From Candidatus Omnitrophota bacterium (GTDB lineage Bacteria > Omnitrophota > Omnitrophia > Omnitrophales > JACROU01), in contig JAJDCD010000023.1 of NCBI GenBank assembly GCA_029261035.1, forward strand, positions 164,501-228,500: 64,000 nt of DNA, in the 5' to 3' direction. This document shows positions 32,967 to 42,900 of this stretch, piece by piece. A program made the position numbers and the translations under genes. The notes beneath the pieces are model-generated. The model saw only the letters and a list, made by a program, of their open reading frames with translations, did not search any database and was not told the DNA's origin. Every line of letters starts with the position of its first letter. Position 1 is the stretch's first letter.

Positions 32967-35900
32967 TTAGGCAGCTCGGCTCAGCTGTCGACCATATTCG
33001 ACACGCTTCAATAGTCCATTCAACCACATTGAGGTGGCATTATTTGAATCTTCCGAAACTCCAGTCCAAAGAACTCCATCCTTCGTTAGAAGCAGTTTCT
33101 CGGTTAAGAGATCTTCCGGATAAACGATTCTGTCTGTTACCTGTTCAATAACTGAAAGAACAGCTTCTTGGGATCCTCGCTCATCATGGCGAATTCCAAC
33201 TTCAGGAATGTCTTCGGCAGAATTTAAGCTGTCTGTATTTTTTTCTCCTAAGCTAGATGCTGTCAGCATTTCAGAAAAAAGTTGTTGCCCTCTTTCTATC
33301 TTTCGCTGAACCGTTGTTAAGGGACGTGCTTGGAGAATCACCAAAGTACCAAAAGGGTCAAAAGCCCACTCAATATCCATTGGGTAGCCATACTCTTTGA
33401 GAATGGCACGCATCGCAATCCCAATAAGTTTGATTTGCCGATCATCCAAAACCCGTTTCTTTTGCTCTGCTTCGGGTGTTTTGATTTCCTTAATAAAAGC
33501 CATTGATTTCTCTTCTAAGTCGTAACTCTCCGTTGGAAAAAGCATCAGTTTTGATTCCTTTTTTCCCGTAACTACTTCTACTATCTCAAGGTCTCTGCTT
33601 AAATCTAAGGTGATAGAATCAGGATCCACCAACCCCTCCACAGCACTCATGCCCAATCCATAAACTGCTGCAATCTGCATTTGGGACAGGTTTCCATCTG
33701 GAATATTGACACTATGAGCAACCCCCGAAGAGATCGCATTCACCATGGGCTCCACCAGGATAGCCTCGGCCCCTGAAGCCCACACTTTTGGAATCGCCCG
33801 CACCCCTTGCTCGGGCCCATGAACCGTAGGCTCTGTATGGCCTTCCCCCGCTTTAGCTTTTTCCTCGGAATCTTCTTCAAGCCCTGAACTTCGATACATA
33901 TAAACTCCCAGAGTAATCAAAGCCTGCTTCACTTCTTTAGAGACTTCATCTGTCCCACGAACAAATTCACGAAGAATTTCGCTCCAGAGTTGAGGTAATG
34001 GTTTTTCGTTAATCCCATCAAAAAACGCAAAGATTTTTTGTTTATATGCGTCTGAGGTGTTCGGATCTTTTTTCAAAAGCCCTCTCATCCATTTCACTTG
34101 CCGTTCAAATACTTTTCGGTAAGCTACCAAATGAAGTTTCTGATCTTCAGCCGACAATTGGTTGCCTTGAGATTCTTGATAGACGCGAGCCGTGATAGCA
34201 AAACCAGGAAGCGTTTTGATTTGAGGATGATTCAATGCCTCAATTACTTCATGAAATTCCGCAGAGTGAGATGCTTTCCCTCCCACAGAATGCCGGGCTA
34301 GTCGCGGAATATCTGACTTATTCATAAATTTATTAGTAGAATCCCCTGTAGCGGTTACTAGCTTTTTCGCTTTGGCCCTTGCGTCCGCCAACCGCTGTGT
34401 CAGGTCCCGCTTCGTTACTGGAGCAACATCCTCCAGTTGAACCTGTAGCAAATCACCCCATTTTAAATACTGTTTGGCCTGACGGGCCGACATTTGATCT
34501 CGTTTTGAAGAGTCCGCCTCTAGATCTTCGAATGTTCGCGTTAACCACCGCCTTCTTTCTTCCGTAACCGTCCTCATTTTTTGGTAAAGCTTCTTAAGCA
34601 TTCCTTCATAATCTGTTTCGTCAAAGTAAATCTTTTTTTCTTTCAAAAGATCTCGAATTGTCTCAATTACTCCAACTTTTTCGCGAATAACCGTTAGCGA
34701 ATAATAGATCTGCTCCATTCTCCGATTCTGTTCGATCAGCTCCGAAAACTGGTTAATCAAATCAATTAATTGGAGGGACAGGTGATGCTCTACAGTGAGA
34801 AGGTAATTGATCACGGTTGTTTTTAATCCAGAATTTGCTAATGAAGCTTGAATGATCTCTGTTTTTTGATCATCACTCAAGTTTAAAGAAAGCAATGCTT
34901 CTTGGAGTGCAAACTTTATTTGGAGCGCATCGTTCAGATGTAACACCATGGTTAGAAAAGCAACATAACCTTCATTCCGGGACGAGACAGGCCCTTTTGA
35001 CAGCGCTCTTCGCAAAGCCATGCTCAGATTTAAGATTTTTTGAATCCCCTCATTCTCAGCCGGGGCCACAGACATTAAAACTCCACGATTAGCATCCACA
35101 GTAACAACATCTCCCTCGTTGATCGTCACAAGCAGCTCTTTACCAAAATCAACTTCCGAAAAATAAATACTATCCTCCTCGGTTTCCAATTGCTGAATAG
35201 GTCTTTGCTGCGGAGTTGCGGCTTTAAACTGGAGCCTCCCCGAGGATGTAACCGTTGCTGTCTTTAGAATAAGTCCAGGTATTTGATTTTCCTGCGCCTG
35301 CGTCGCTTGATGAGACATTAGTCCTCCCGTCGTTGTTATGACTGCTAGACTCGCTTTGATTAAAGGATCATGTTTAGGAGCCGCGCTGACACCGACAAAA
35401 ATACCCCCTTCATAATCCGAGGGCTTTCTTCTGTCATTCAAGGGAATAAGACGACCCGAGACAAACCCACTTGAGGTCGGCACACCTCGTACAGCGATGA
35501 GGCTCAGCTCTTCTCTGGGATGGAGAAAAGCTCTAAGCCGTTCTTTTAAATAGCTCAAGTCTATAGAAGGCCTTTCAACTGCTTCAATTATATAACCATT
35601 AAGAGAAAAAATTTCTGCCAGATCCTTTACTGTATGCACTTGAGAATTTGCTCTCACTTTTTTTCGAGTACGATCCAGGAACGGTTGAGCAGAAGGGTTG
35701 TCACCATAGACACCATAACCTAAACAAAAACGATGCGTAATTCGATCTTGAAAAACAACGAGCCGAAAATCATCATGAGGAAACTGATACAAAAACTCTA
35801 TGACATCGTACCCTCCAGCTTGGCCTATCAACCTTGATGCATAAGCATAGCTTTGAAGGTGCTCCGTCAACTGAGCAATGTTCCAGGCTTGATTCCAGAT

Positions 35901-38900
35901 ATCACTATCCTTTTTACCTTCCTCTATTAAAAAACGAAGGAAATAGGATACGAGTGAACCCTGTTCAGACTCCCTATCCAAACCCAAACGACGCCCCCGT
36001 TCCTCTTGCTCAGCTAGGTCATCCAGATAAACTTGTCCCCAAGGGTAATCAATTAGCGGATTTATAAAGCTGGCTCGAGCCTGTTCAGAATACTGAGCTA
36101 AGATTTTTTTCTCTCCATACCTTCGAACTACCTGTTCAGTAAACCGATCCTTATATGGCTCTCCTCCCCGATAGGGAAAACCCTGCTGTAAAGTTTCAAT
36201 ACTGGGATACTGCTCGAGCAACCGCCCTAAGTGATCTTCAATTCTTGCTCGTAACTCCTCCTCGGTTTCTTCTTCTTCCCCGTCAGCATTCAAAGATGTC
36301 TTTGTCTCATCACGTTCCTTCTTCATTCGTCTTTCCAATATCCTTCGAATTAAATCTTCATCCTCCTTTACAAATGGCTGTATAATTAGATTAAACTGAG
36401 GATGGACACTCAAGGCAGGATGAAGTGTTCCCATCCGTTCATAATGATCGGCCCAAGCATTCATTAAACGATCTAAATATTCTTCTCCATTCTCTTCCTT
36501 TAAAAAAAACTTGTAGTATTTCTCAAGCCACATATCCAATTCAACCGTATTTCCTAATACATGAAGAGCTCTCTTAAGAGCTTTCCGAATTTCATACTCT
36601 GAAAAGGCCCCATGGTCCTTGTCTAACAAGGCCTCAACATGATATTTTCCTCGACGAACTGTGTGAAACCCCAAACGAACAAGGATTCGCTGAATCAAAT
36701 CAACCCGTAGTGCACTCCCCTCCCATTCTTTTCCAGAATCAGTAAACTCAATAATAGCCCGGCCTCCCTGATCAATGGGGCCCGGCCTAAAACTGGCTCG
36801 AGCCTGATGGACCCGAAATGGAATGAACAAGGTCGCCTCTCTATCTCCAGCATAAATAATTGGCTCGTTTTGAGTATCAGGTCGATAAGTATTTACATTG
36901 TGATTAGTTCCAAACGCCTCAACCAAAAACTGGACTGCCATCGGCATTGGCGATAAGGACCGGTCCTGCCTTAAATCTACGTAGCGGGGTTGAAACTTAG
37001 CTGATTGAGGAGGATGATCTGAGTGGTGTGTCACAGATAAAATTTTTACCTTACCTAAGGATTGTCTTTCGTTCGGCTTAAAGTATCTCATTTGCTCCCG
37101 AATCCCTCTTTGATGAAATATATTCAAGACCTCCTCATAGGTCAATTGTTCCACCTCTTTATTATCCATATCAATCGCCCCCAACACACCATTCCATTCA
37201 TCTGAAGGTTTACGAATCAATTCATCTACAATTAAAGTCCTCACACCTACCATACGTTCGTTAGCTGTATTCGGTAAATGAAGCTGTCCTTTTTCTCTTC
37301 TCAAGCTCGGTGAAACATAAATAATGCCCATAGAATTTCTAACTGAATGAAGGGTTTTTGAAATAGCACATCGAGCTAAACAAGCCTCTATGAGACCCGT
37401 TTGCACACTCAAATCATTGATTGGATATCCTGAGTAATGAAAATCCATACTCATGTTTTGAAGACGGTAATGCGGGCCCTCTTCATCGGGTTTTATGTAT
37501 GGGCCTGCTAAATATACTGGATTCCCTTCTTCATCATCCCTTATAATTGTTGGTTCGAACTCATCTCGAAAAAGATCAAAATAATCTACAACAAATTTTT
37601 CAAGCAGCTCCGTCACTTCCTCAAACTCTTGAAACGTCTTTTTAGGACGATGAAGAATTTGGAGGATGGTGGTGTTTAACGCTTCCCACTCCTGATATTT
37701 TTTATGATGCTCTATTTGTTTTTTGGAAGCATATGCGGCTTCTAAATCATCCACAACCGATAAGTGGTAATGGCGATCCACAATGCGAAAGCGTTCGGGC
37801 ATCTGCTCCGTTAACACTTGTGCCACCTGAGGGCTCATATTGAATCGAACCGCTTGATTTCCATCTTCTAAATTTAGCTCCTGAATATCCGTCCGCCTTT
37901 TTAGGACATCGATTAACTTTTCCGGTGGCTCCGGATAACCCGGAACACCTGAAACAACCTCTACGACTTCACGGACACTTGCATCTACCGAATGAACCAC
38001 GTTGGAAAGGCCAAATTTTTTAATAAACATATCTAACCCGTCAAGTCCAAACAGATTATAATAATAGTACAACTTCTTTTGTTCTTTCTGGACTGTTTCT
38101 CTTAATTTACGGTCTGCCGCCGCGCTCAAACCTCTTAAATAAATATCAAAAATATTTTCAGTAGAAAATTCAAGAGCTCTGTCGCCTACCCCTAAACTAG
38201 CAGCTTGAGCAGAAGACAGAGCATAGGGAACCGGTGAAAGGTTTTGCCGCAACATCAAACTTCTATAACTTTGTCTTGAGTCTCCAGACAGAGAGGGGCG
38301 AACAATACAGTAATTCCATTTAGACTGATCAAAGGTTTCCTTAAAACCTTGCGAATGGAAACCTCCGGAAATCACAATGGCTCGTTTACCATCATTGATT
38401 TCATTTTTAATCGTTCTAACGAAAGCCGTTTCTCGCAAAACAGCCAACCTATAAAAGTTGAGAGCTTCCTCTATCATAGTAACAAGGAGAGAGTCTTCTG
38501 AACTTAAAACTCGAATTCTGAGCTGCATCTTTTGAATCTGAATATATTCTTCTCTGCTTAACTCAAGCCGAACCAGTTTCCTAAGCAAGTGAAACGCTTC
38601 TACTCGCTCGACAGCTTCCTTGTCTTCTGGCTTTTTTGCGAGTTGGATCGACATAGTTTGAATCCACTCCTGGATTTCATGGAACAAATCCGGGCCATTT
38701 AATTCGGACTGGTAAATTCTGTTTTTTATCCATTGGATAAATTGGGGATAATTCAAGAAGTGAAAACCGTCATCCTTCAAGACGTCATAGAGCTGCTCCA
38801 TCAAAAACCGAGGGTTCAGGGATGAGTCCTTTTCAGAAAGAACCTCCTCAATTTTTGTGATAAGGGTTTCTGCCCCCAACCCGGAATACTGAGTACGAAT

Positions 38901-39743
38901 TGCTGAAAGCTCTTTCTTAGCTTGCTCTAAGTTCATCGACCGCTCACTATCTTTAAGGCGAAGGAGACGAACCAGATTTGGAAATTGTTTCTGTTCTTTG
39001 AATTTTCTCAAATCCCACTTTAGAGCTTTTATTGAAAGTTGATCAAGGTCTCGAACCTTTCTGTAGGCCGAATTTTTTTCTTCGTTTTGGTGGAGGTCTA
39101 TGCGGAGCAAGCTAAGTAGGTGCTTGTTATTCAACCGAGTAAAATCTTTATCCAGCTGTCTCTTAATTCTTTCCAGAGAACGTTGAACGTCTTCCTGGTG
39201 AGACATAACCTTTTTGAGAGCCTCAAAATCATCCCGATAAGCCTGAGGGTCTTCGATTCCTAAAAATTTAATTCGATTTCCATATTCGGATAGATAGACA
39301 TCACTCGCCGTAAACGCACCGGATTGAGTCAACTGCTGATGAAGTTTTTGGTTTTCTTTCGGGTCTTTTGAAAAACTCAAATACTCCGCATCCAAAGTCC
39401 CCACAGCCCCCTCAACAAACACAGTGTCAATTTTGTACTGTTTTCGAAGGTGTTCTATGAGCAAAGCTATGTTCTTTTGTGCCTCAGGATTCGAATGAGC
39501 ATCTTGAATATGGATCAGTAACGGGGTTCGCGAGTCATTAACATGGGTAAACCATTGACTCTTAACAGATTTTCCATAGGCAGCAGGAATAGAAAGGCGA
39601 GAAAATGAGTCTTTAGAGCTCATGGAAGTAGGTGCTGTATAATACGGTCCAGCTGCATAGGCTGCAGACTGAAAAGAAAAACAAACAAAGAGTACCCAAG
39701 CAAGCAAAGAAATTAGCGGAGAAAACCTCCTATCGTTTTTCAT
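32967..39743 (-). CDS. giant exported protein: TIKI/ChaN-like domain, unknown middle, rearranged PEP-synthase domains
   Basis: 2258 residues. Signal peptide with probable cleavage after SAAYA (30/31). Residues about 75-500 resemble the TIKI/ChaN/TraB fold: IHIQDAHSN (His83), VFVEGA (Glu111), RETAFVRTIK and ISGGFHSQGF (His near 462). AASLG follows at 516. The middle (520-1440) is unassigned. At 1445-1600 is a PEP-utiliser swivel domain with TTTGGLMSHQA (His1478 at the phospho-His position). Residues 1840-2140 are the ATP-grasp nucleotide domain of PEP synthase (VEPMVNAISSGVAHS, DIEWAFDPFGTLVILQARPLT). In normal PpsA the ATP domain precedes the swivel domain; here the order is reversed and the PEP-binding barrel is missing. 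ASSLG at 2164 starts a short tail ending SRAA. Confidence 0.75.
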   Translation of the reverse strand: MKNDRRFSPLISLLAWVLFVCFSFQSAAYAAGPYYTAPTSMSSKDSFSRLSIPAAYGKSVKSQWFTHVNDSRTPLLIHIQDAHSNPEAQKNIALLIEHLRKQYKIDTVFVEGAVGTLDAEYLSFSKDPKENQKLHQQLTQSGAFTASDVYLSEYGNRIKFLGIEDPQAYRDDFEALKKVMSHQEDVQRSLERIKRQLDKDFTRLNNKHLLSLLRIDLHQNEEKNSAYRKVRDLDQLSIKALKWDLRKFKEQKQFPNLVRLLRLKDSERSMNLEQAKKELSAIRTQYSGLGAETLITKIEEVLSEKDSSLNPRFLMEQLYDVLKDDGFHFLNYPQFIQWIKNRIYQSELNGPDLFHEIQEWIQTMSIQLAKKPEDKEAVERVEAFHLLRKLVRLELSREEYIQIQKMQLRIRVLSSEDSLLVTMIEEALNFYRLAVLRETAFVRTIKNEINDGKRAIVISGGFHSQGFKETFDQSKWNYCIVRPSLSGDSRQSYRSLMLRQNLSPVPYALSSAQAASLGVGDRALEFSTENIFDIYLRGLSAAADRKLRETVQKEQKKLYYYYNLFGLDGLDMFIKKFGLSNVVHSVDASVREVVEVVSGVPGYPEPPEKLIDVLKRRTDIQELNLEDGNQAVRFNMSPQVAQVLTEQMPERFRIVDRHYHLSVVDDLEAAYASKKQIEHHKKYQEWEALNTTILQILHRPKKTFQEFEEVTELLEKFVVDYFDLFRDEFEPTIIRDDEEGNPVYLAGPYIKPDEEGPHYRLQNMSMDFHYSGYPINDLSVQTGLIEACLARCAISKTLHSVRNSMGIIYVSPSLRREKGQLHLPNTANERMVGVRTLIVDELIRKPSDEWNGVLGAIDMDNKEVEQLTYEEVLNIFHQRGIREQMRYFKPNERQSLGKVKILSVTHHSDHPPQSAKFQPRYVDLRQDRSLSPMPMAVQFLVEAFGTNHNVNTYRPDTQNEPIIYAGDREATLFIPFRVHQARASFRPGPIDQGGRAIIEFTDSGKEWEGSALRVDLIQRILVRLGFHTVRRGKYHVEALLDKDHGAFSEYEIRKALKRALHVLGNTVELDMWLEKYYKFFLKEENGEEYLDRLMNAWADHYERMGTLHPALSVHPQFNLIIQPFVKEDEDLIRRILERRMKKERDETKTSLNADGEEEETEEELRARIEDHLGRLLEQYPSIETLQQGFPYRGGEPYKDRFTEQVVRRYGEKKILAQYSEQARASFINPLIDYPWGQVYLDDLAEQEERGRRLGLDRESEQGSLVSYFLRFLIEEGKKDSDIWNQAWNIAQLTEHLQSYAYASRLIGQAGGYDVIEFLYQFPHDDFRLVVFQDRITHRFCLGYGVYGDNPSAQPFLDRTRKKVRANSQVHTVKDLAEIFSLNGYIIEAVERPSIDLSYLKERLRAFLHPREELSLIAVRGVPTSSGFVSGRLIPLNDRRKPSDYEGGIFVGVSAAPKHDPLIKASLAVITTTGGLMSHQATQAQENQIPGLILKTATVTSSGRLQFKAATPQQRPIQQLETEEDSIYFSEVDFGKELLVTINEGDVVTVDANRGVLMSVAPAENEGIQKILNLSMALRRALSKGPVSSRNEGYVAFLTMVLHLNDALQIKFALQEALLSLNLSDDQKTEIIQASLANSGLKTTVINYLLTVEHHLSLQLIDLINQFSELIEQNRRMEQIYYSLTVIREKVGVIETIRDLLKEKKIYFDETDYEGMLKKLYQKMRTVTEERRRWLTRTFEDLEADSSKRDQMSARQAKQYLKWGDLLQVQLEDVAPVTKRDLTQRLADARAKAKKLVTATGDSTNKFMNKSDIPRLARHSVGGKASHSAEFHEVIEALNHPQIKTLPGFAITARVYQESQGNQLSAEDQKLHLVAYRKVFERQVKWMRGLLKKDPNTSDAYKQKIFAFFDGINEKPLPQLWSEILREFVRGTDEVSKEVKQALITLGVYMYRSSGLEEDSEEKAKAGEGHTEPTVHGPEQGVRAIPKVWASGAEAILVEPMVNAISSGVAHSVNIPDGNLSQMQIAAVYGLGMSAVEGLVDPDSITLDLSRDLEIVEVVTGKKESKLMLFPTESYDLEEKSMAFIKEIKTPEAEQKKRVLDDRQIKLIGIAMRAILKEYGYPMDIEWAFDPFGTLVILQARPLTTVQRKIERGQQLFSEMLTASSLGEKNTDSLNSAEDIPEVGIRHDERGSQEAVLSVIEQVTDRIVYPEDLLTEKLLLTKDGVLWTGVSEDSNNATSMWLNGLLKRVEYGRQLSRAA

Positions 39744-39927
39744 AAATATAGATCAACATAACCTTCCTAATTTCACGATTTTTACTAACCACAGCATTTT
39801 TTATATAAGAGTTGAATTTATCATAGGCTCCCTAAAATTTCCAGAGATTAACTGACAAATTTCCCGAGTTAAAATGACACTATTTTTTAATCGATTTATT
39901 TTCAATGGGTTATGAATGATAGTCCCT

Positions 39928-39979
39928 CAAAGTGCCAGGCCATTTGCTACATTTTTGTAGTGAATGGCCTGGCACTTTG
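39928..39979. terminator. 17-bp perfect palindrome between two giant genes
   Basis: CAAAGTGCCAGGCCATT at 39928-39944 pairs with AATGGCCTGGCACTTTG at 39963-39979. The stem can be extended by CTAC/GTAG around an ATTTTT loop. It is 14 bp past the stop of the 2044-residue protein and is likely to end its transcript. The GTGCCAGGC core also marks REP-type units such as that at 30900-30914. Confidence 0.6.
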
Positions 39980-39992
39980 GAGCATTATGGGG

Positions 39993-42900
39993 TTAGGCGG
40001 CTCGGGCTATAGCTAGATCTGCTTCGTGAGTTTGAACTAAGGCTAACAGAGCTTCCCCGACTGCGGAGAAGAATCCATCTATTTTTCTTAACCCATATTT
40101 GGTTAGGAAAGCCAGTGGGTTTTCGGATTGAGTGTAGAGCAACGCTACTCCTAAGAGGCCGTTCTCTTCATTTGGATATCTAAACTTGTTGTCTCCCACT
40201 AATGTGAAGTCCTCTGATGGATCTATGATTCTCGATAGATGGATATTGTGTTGGGCTTTGCGGATTCCTTTTGCTGCTTCCTTTTCACTTTGTGGTGTGA
40301 AATAAATATTTGGAAGATTAAGTAATGGGTGTTTATCGTATGAAGGGGCATTAGTCACCACTACTCTTAACTGCTTTGGATTTCTTGCTGCTAATTTGAA
40401 GATTTCATCCAATTGAGCTAGCGAAAAGTTTTCAATATCTTTTCCATCGATAAATACGTTTAAGGATTTTTTTAGGTAATCTAGGATAGCAACGTCTTTG
40501 GGTTGTTTTTTAGAACCTAAACTAAATCCATAGAAATCAACATTAATCTCATCATCACTTCCTACCTCTTCATCATCTCTTTCTAACTCTTTTTCAAAAG
40601 CATCCATCATTGCATAGGGATCATCATCAAAATTTTCATCAACCCTTCTATTCGCATGCATAGTTCGTTCGTGCTGGTCGTCTGATTGCAAAACAAGATT
40701 GACCGGAGACAACGTGAGACTCGTCAATGCAAAGTCTGCTTCATCCAATGGACTCAAATGGTGCGCTTGTCTGAGTTCTCTTAAGTCATAATCGAAATCC
40801 TCATATTCATCCGCTATCTGTTCTGCCGTTTCAATAAAACGATTACCCACAGGAACTGTGCGTTGACTCCCTTCAAAAGGCACAATTTCAGGAAAATCAG
40901 AAGCTAATGATTTATAATCCGAGCGCAACTTAAGAGGCCAAATCGTAACCGTGCCATCCGAGCTCATTGTTAATATATGACTTCCATCTCGACTAAAATC
41001 GGCAAAAACAAATTGTTTGGCTTCAAAATCTAAAGGCCCCACGAGAGGGACATTTTTCCTCAAATCATAAAGATAATAATTATCCTTGGTACGATCTCTC
41101 GCCAAACCAATTCGTTCAGTCCATGGGCCTTCTCTATCAAGCTGAAATGAAGCCCCATTAATATTGAATTTTGTAACATCTTCGTCCGGGTCCAACGAGT
41201 GAATTCTAAAATAGTTTATTTCGCCATCATGTGTATTTAAAATTAATTTGTTCCCTCTAGGACTTATAAAATAAGCTTCTCGTGGCCCCCTCCCCCTACT
41301 CTCATAGTAAATTCGAGCACCTTGATTAATGTGCCACACACTAATAACAGAACTATCTGGATAGTCATATTGAGACTGAATAGCAATTCTATTTCTATCT
41401 AAATCAAAAGCAAAAGAAACCAGGGGTTCTAATTGATCCTGGAAGGTGATCTTATTAGGCGGAGGAGCAGGAATAATATAACGTGTTATTTGACTCAGCT
41501 CGGGATCAAACTGAACCCGTTCCAACTGAGTTCTTGGATATTTCCGTTCGGCAACGGAACTCATATAAAAACTAGCAATGCGATCATTGACAGCGCTGAA
41601 TAATGCACTCACTCGAGGAAGAGAATTTTGGATTTCTTGAGACGTGTTCGCATCTAATTCACCTAGAAACTCATGAAGTTCTCTTCGTAATAACAAAGCT
41701 TCGCTCGGTGGAAGCTGTGTTCTGATTTCATCCAAATCTTGAGCTAAGGCATTTGCAATAGTACGGTATTCTTGCGCAATAACAATCCTTTCAATCTCAT
41801 AACTGACCTGCTCTGCTTTATCCGCATCACCCAAAGCAATCCATATCTCCAAAGCAGTTTGAAATGCTTCCAACGCATCGGATCGATAATTACTTCCTTG
41901 ATAAGAAATCCCTAAATCGGTGTAATAATCTGCCCACTCTCTCGACTCATGAGCAAGTCCACTACGCTTCAGTTCTCGTTCTCTTTTAAGCAAACTGTCT
42001 TCACTAGATTTCCCCAAACTCTTCCCCTCCACACCTGCTCGAAGCCATTCTTCTTCTTGAAGGCCTTCTTGTGGTGAGCTATCCTGAAATTGTCGTATCC
42101 ATGCCTCCTTCAATTTATCCAGCTGTGCTAGCGCTTCGTCTGGACCTATTTTCTCTGCCTTCCTCACAATATCTAACACTTCGTCCTTCCTAAATTCTCC
42201 CTCTATTTTCACCCATCCTAATTCTTCCACTTTCCTAAAACCTTCTCCTGTCTTTTCTTTCATCGTTTCTGCTATTTCAACTAAAAACTCCACGGACAGG
42301 ACTTCTTTTTTTACTGTTTCTGCCCTCACTGCTATAACCAACTTGCTTAGAGCTTCAAAGGCATGCGCAGAAGACTTTCCACTGCCTTGGGCGATTCTTT
42401 CGAAAAACTCCACGTCCAACAATTCCTCTTTCACCCTTCCCTCTCTTACTCCTCTTACCAAATGCCTTAGAGCTCCAAAGGCATGCGCAGAAGACTTTCC
42501 ACTGCCTTGGACGATTCTTTCGAAAAACTCCACGTCCAACAATTCCTCTTTCACCCTTCCCTCTCTCACTCCTCTGACGAAGTCAGTTAGAGCTTCAAAT
42601 GCCTTCCAAGAACTCTCTCCATTCGCTTCAACGATTCTTGTCAAAAACTCCACGGACAGGACTTCTTCTTTCAATTTTCCCACTCTTACTTCTGCTACCA
42701 AATATCTTAGGGTATAAAACACGTTCAAAGACTGATGTTCACTGGCTTGAACAATTCTTTTAAAGAGTTTATCTATTTCTTCTAATCGTATTTCTTTCGT
42801 GCTGCCTCCTATATAGGAGATCATTGCTTCTATTGCGTTTTCCTTCTCTTCCAATATCTTTACCAGCGTTGGGTATTTCCTTCCTAACTCTCTCCAATTT

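Noticed and set aside
42343-42717. Plus-strand 124-residue ORF with internal repeats
   Set aside because: It is antisense to the 40-residue repeats of the giant gene; the repetition is inherited from that strand.
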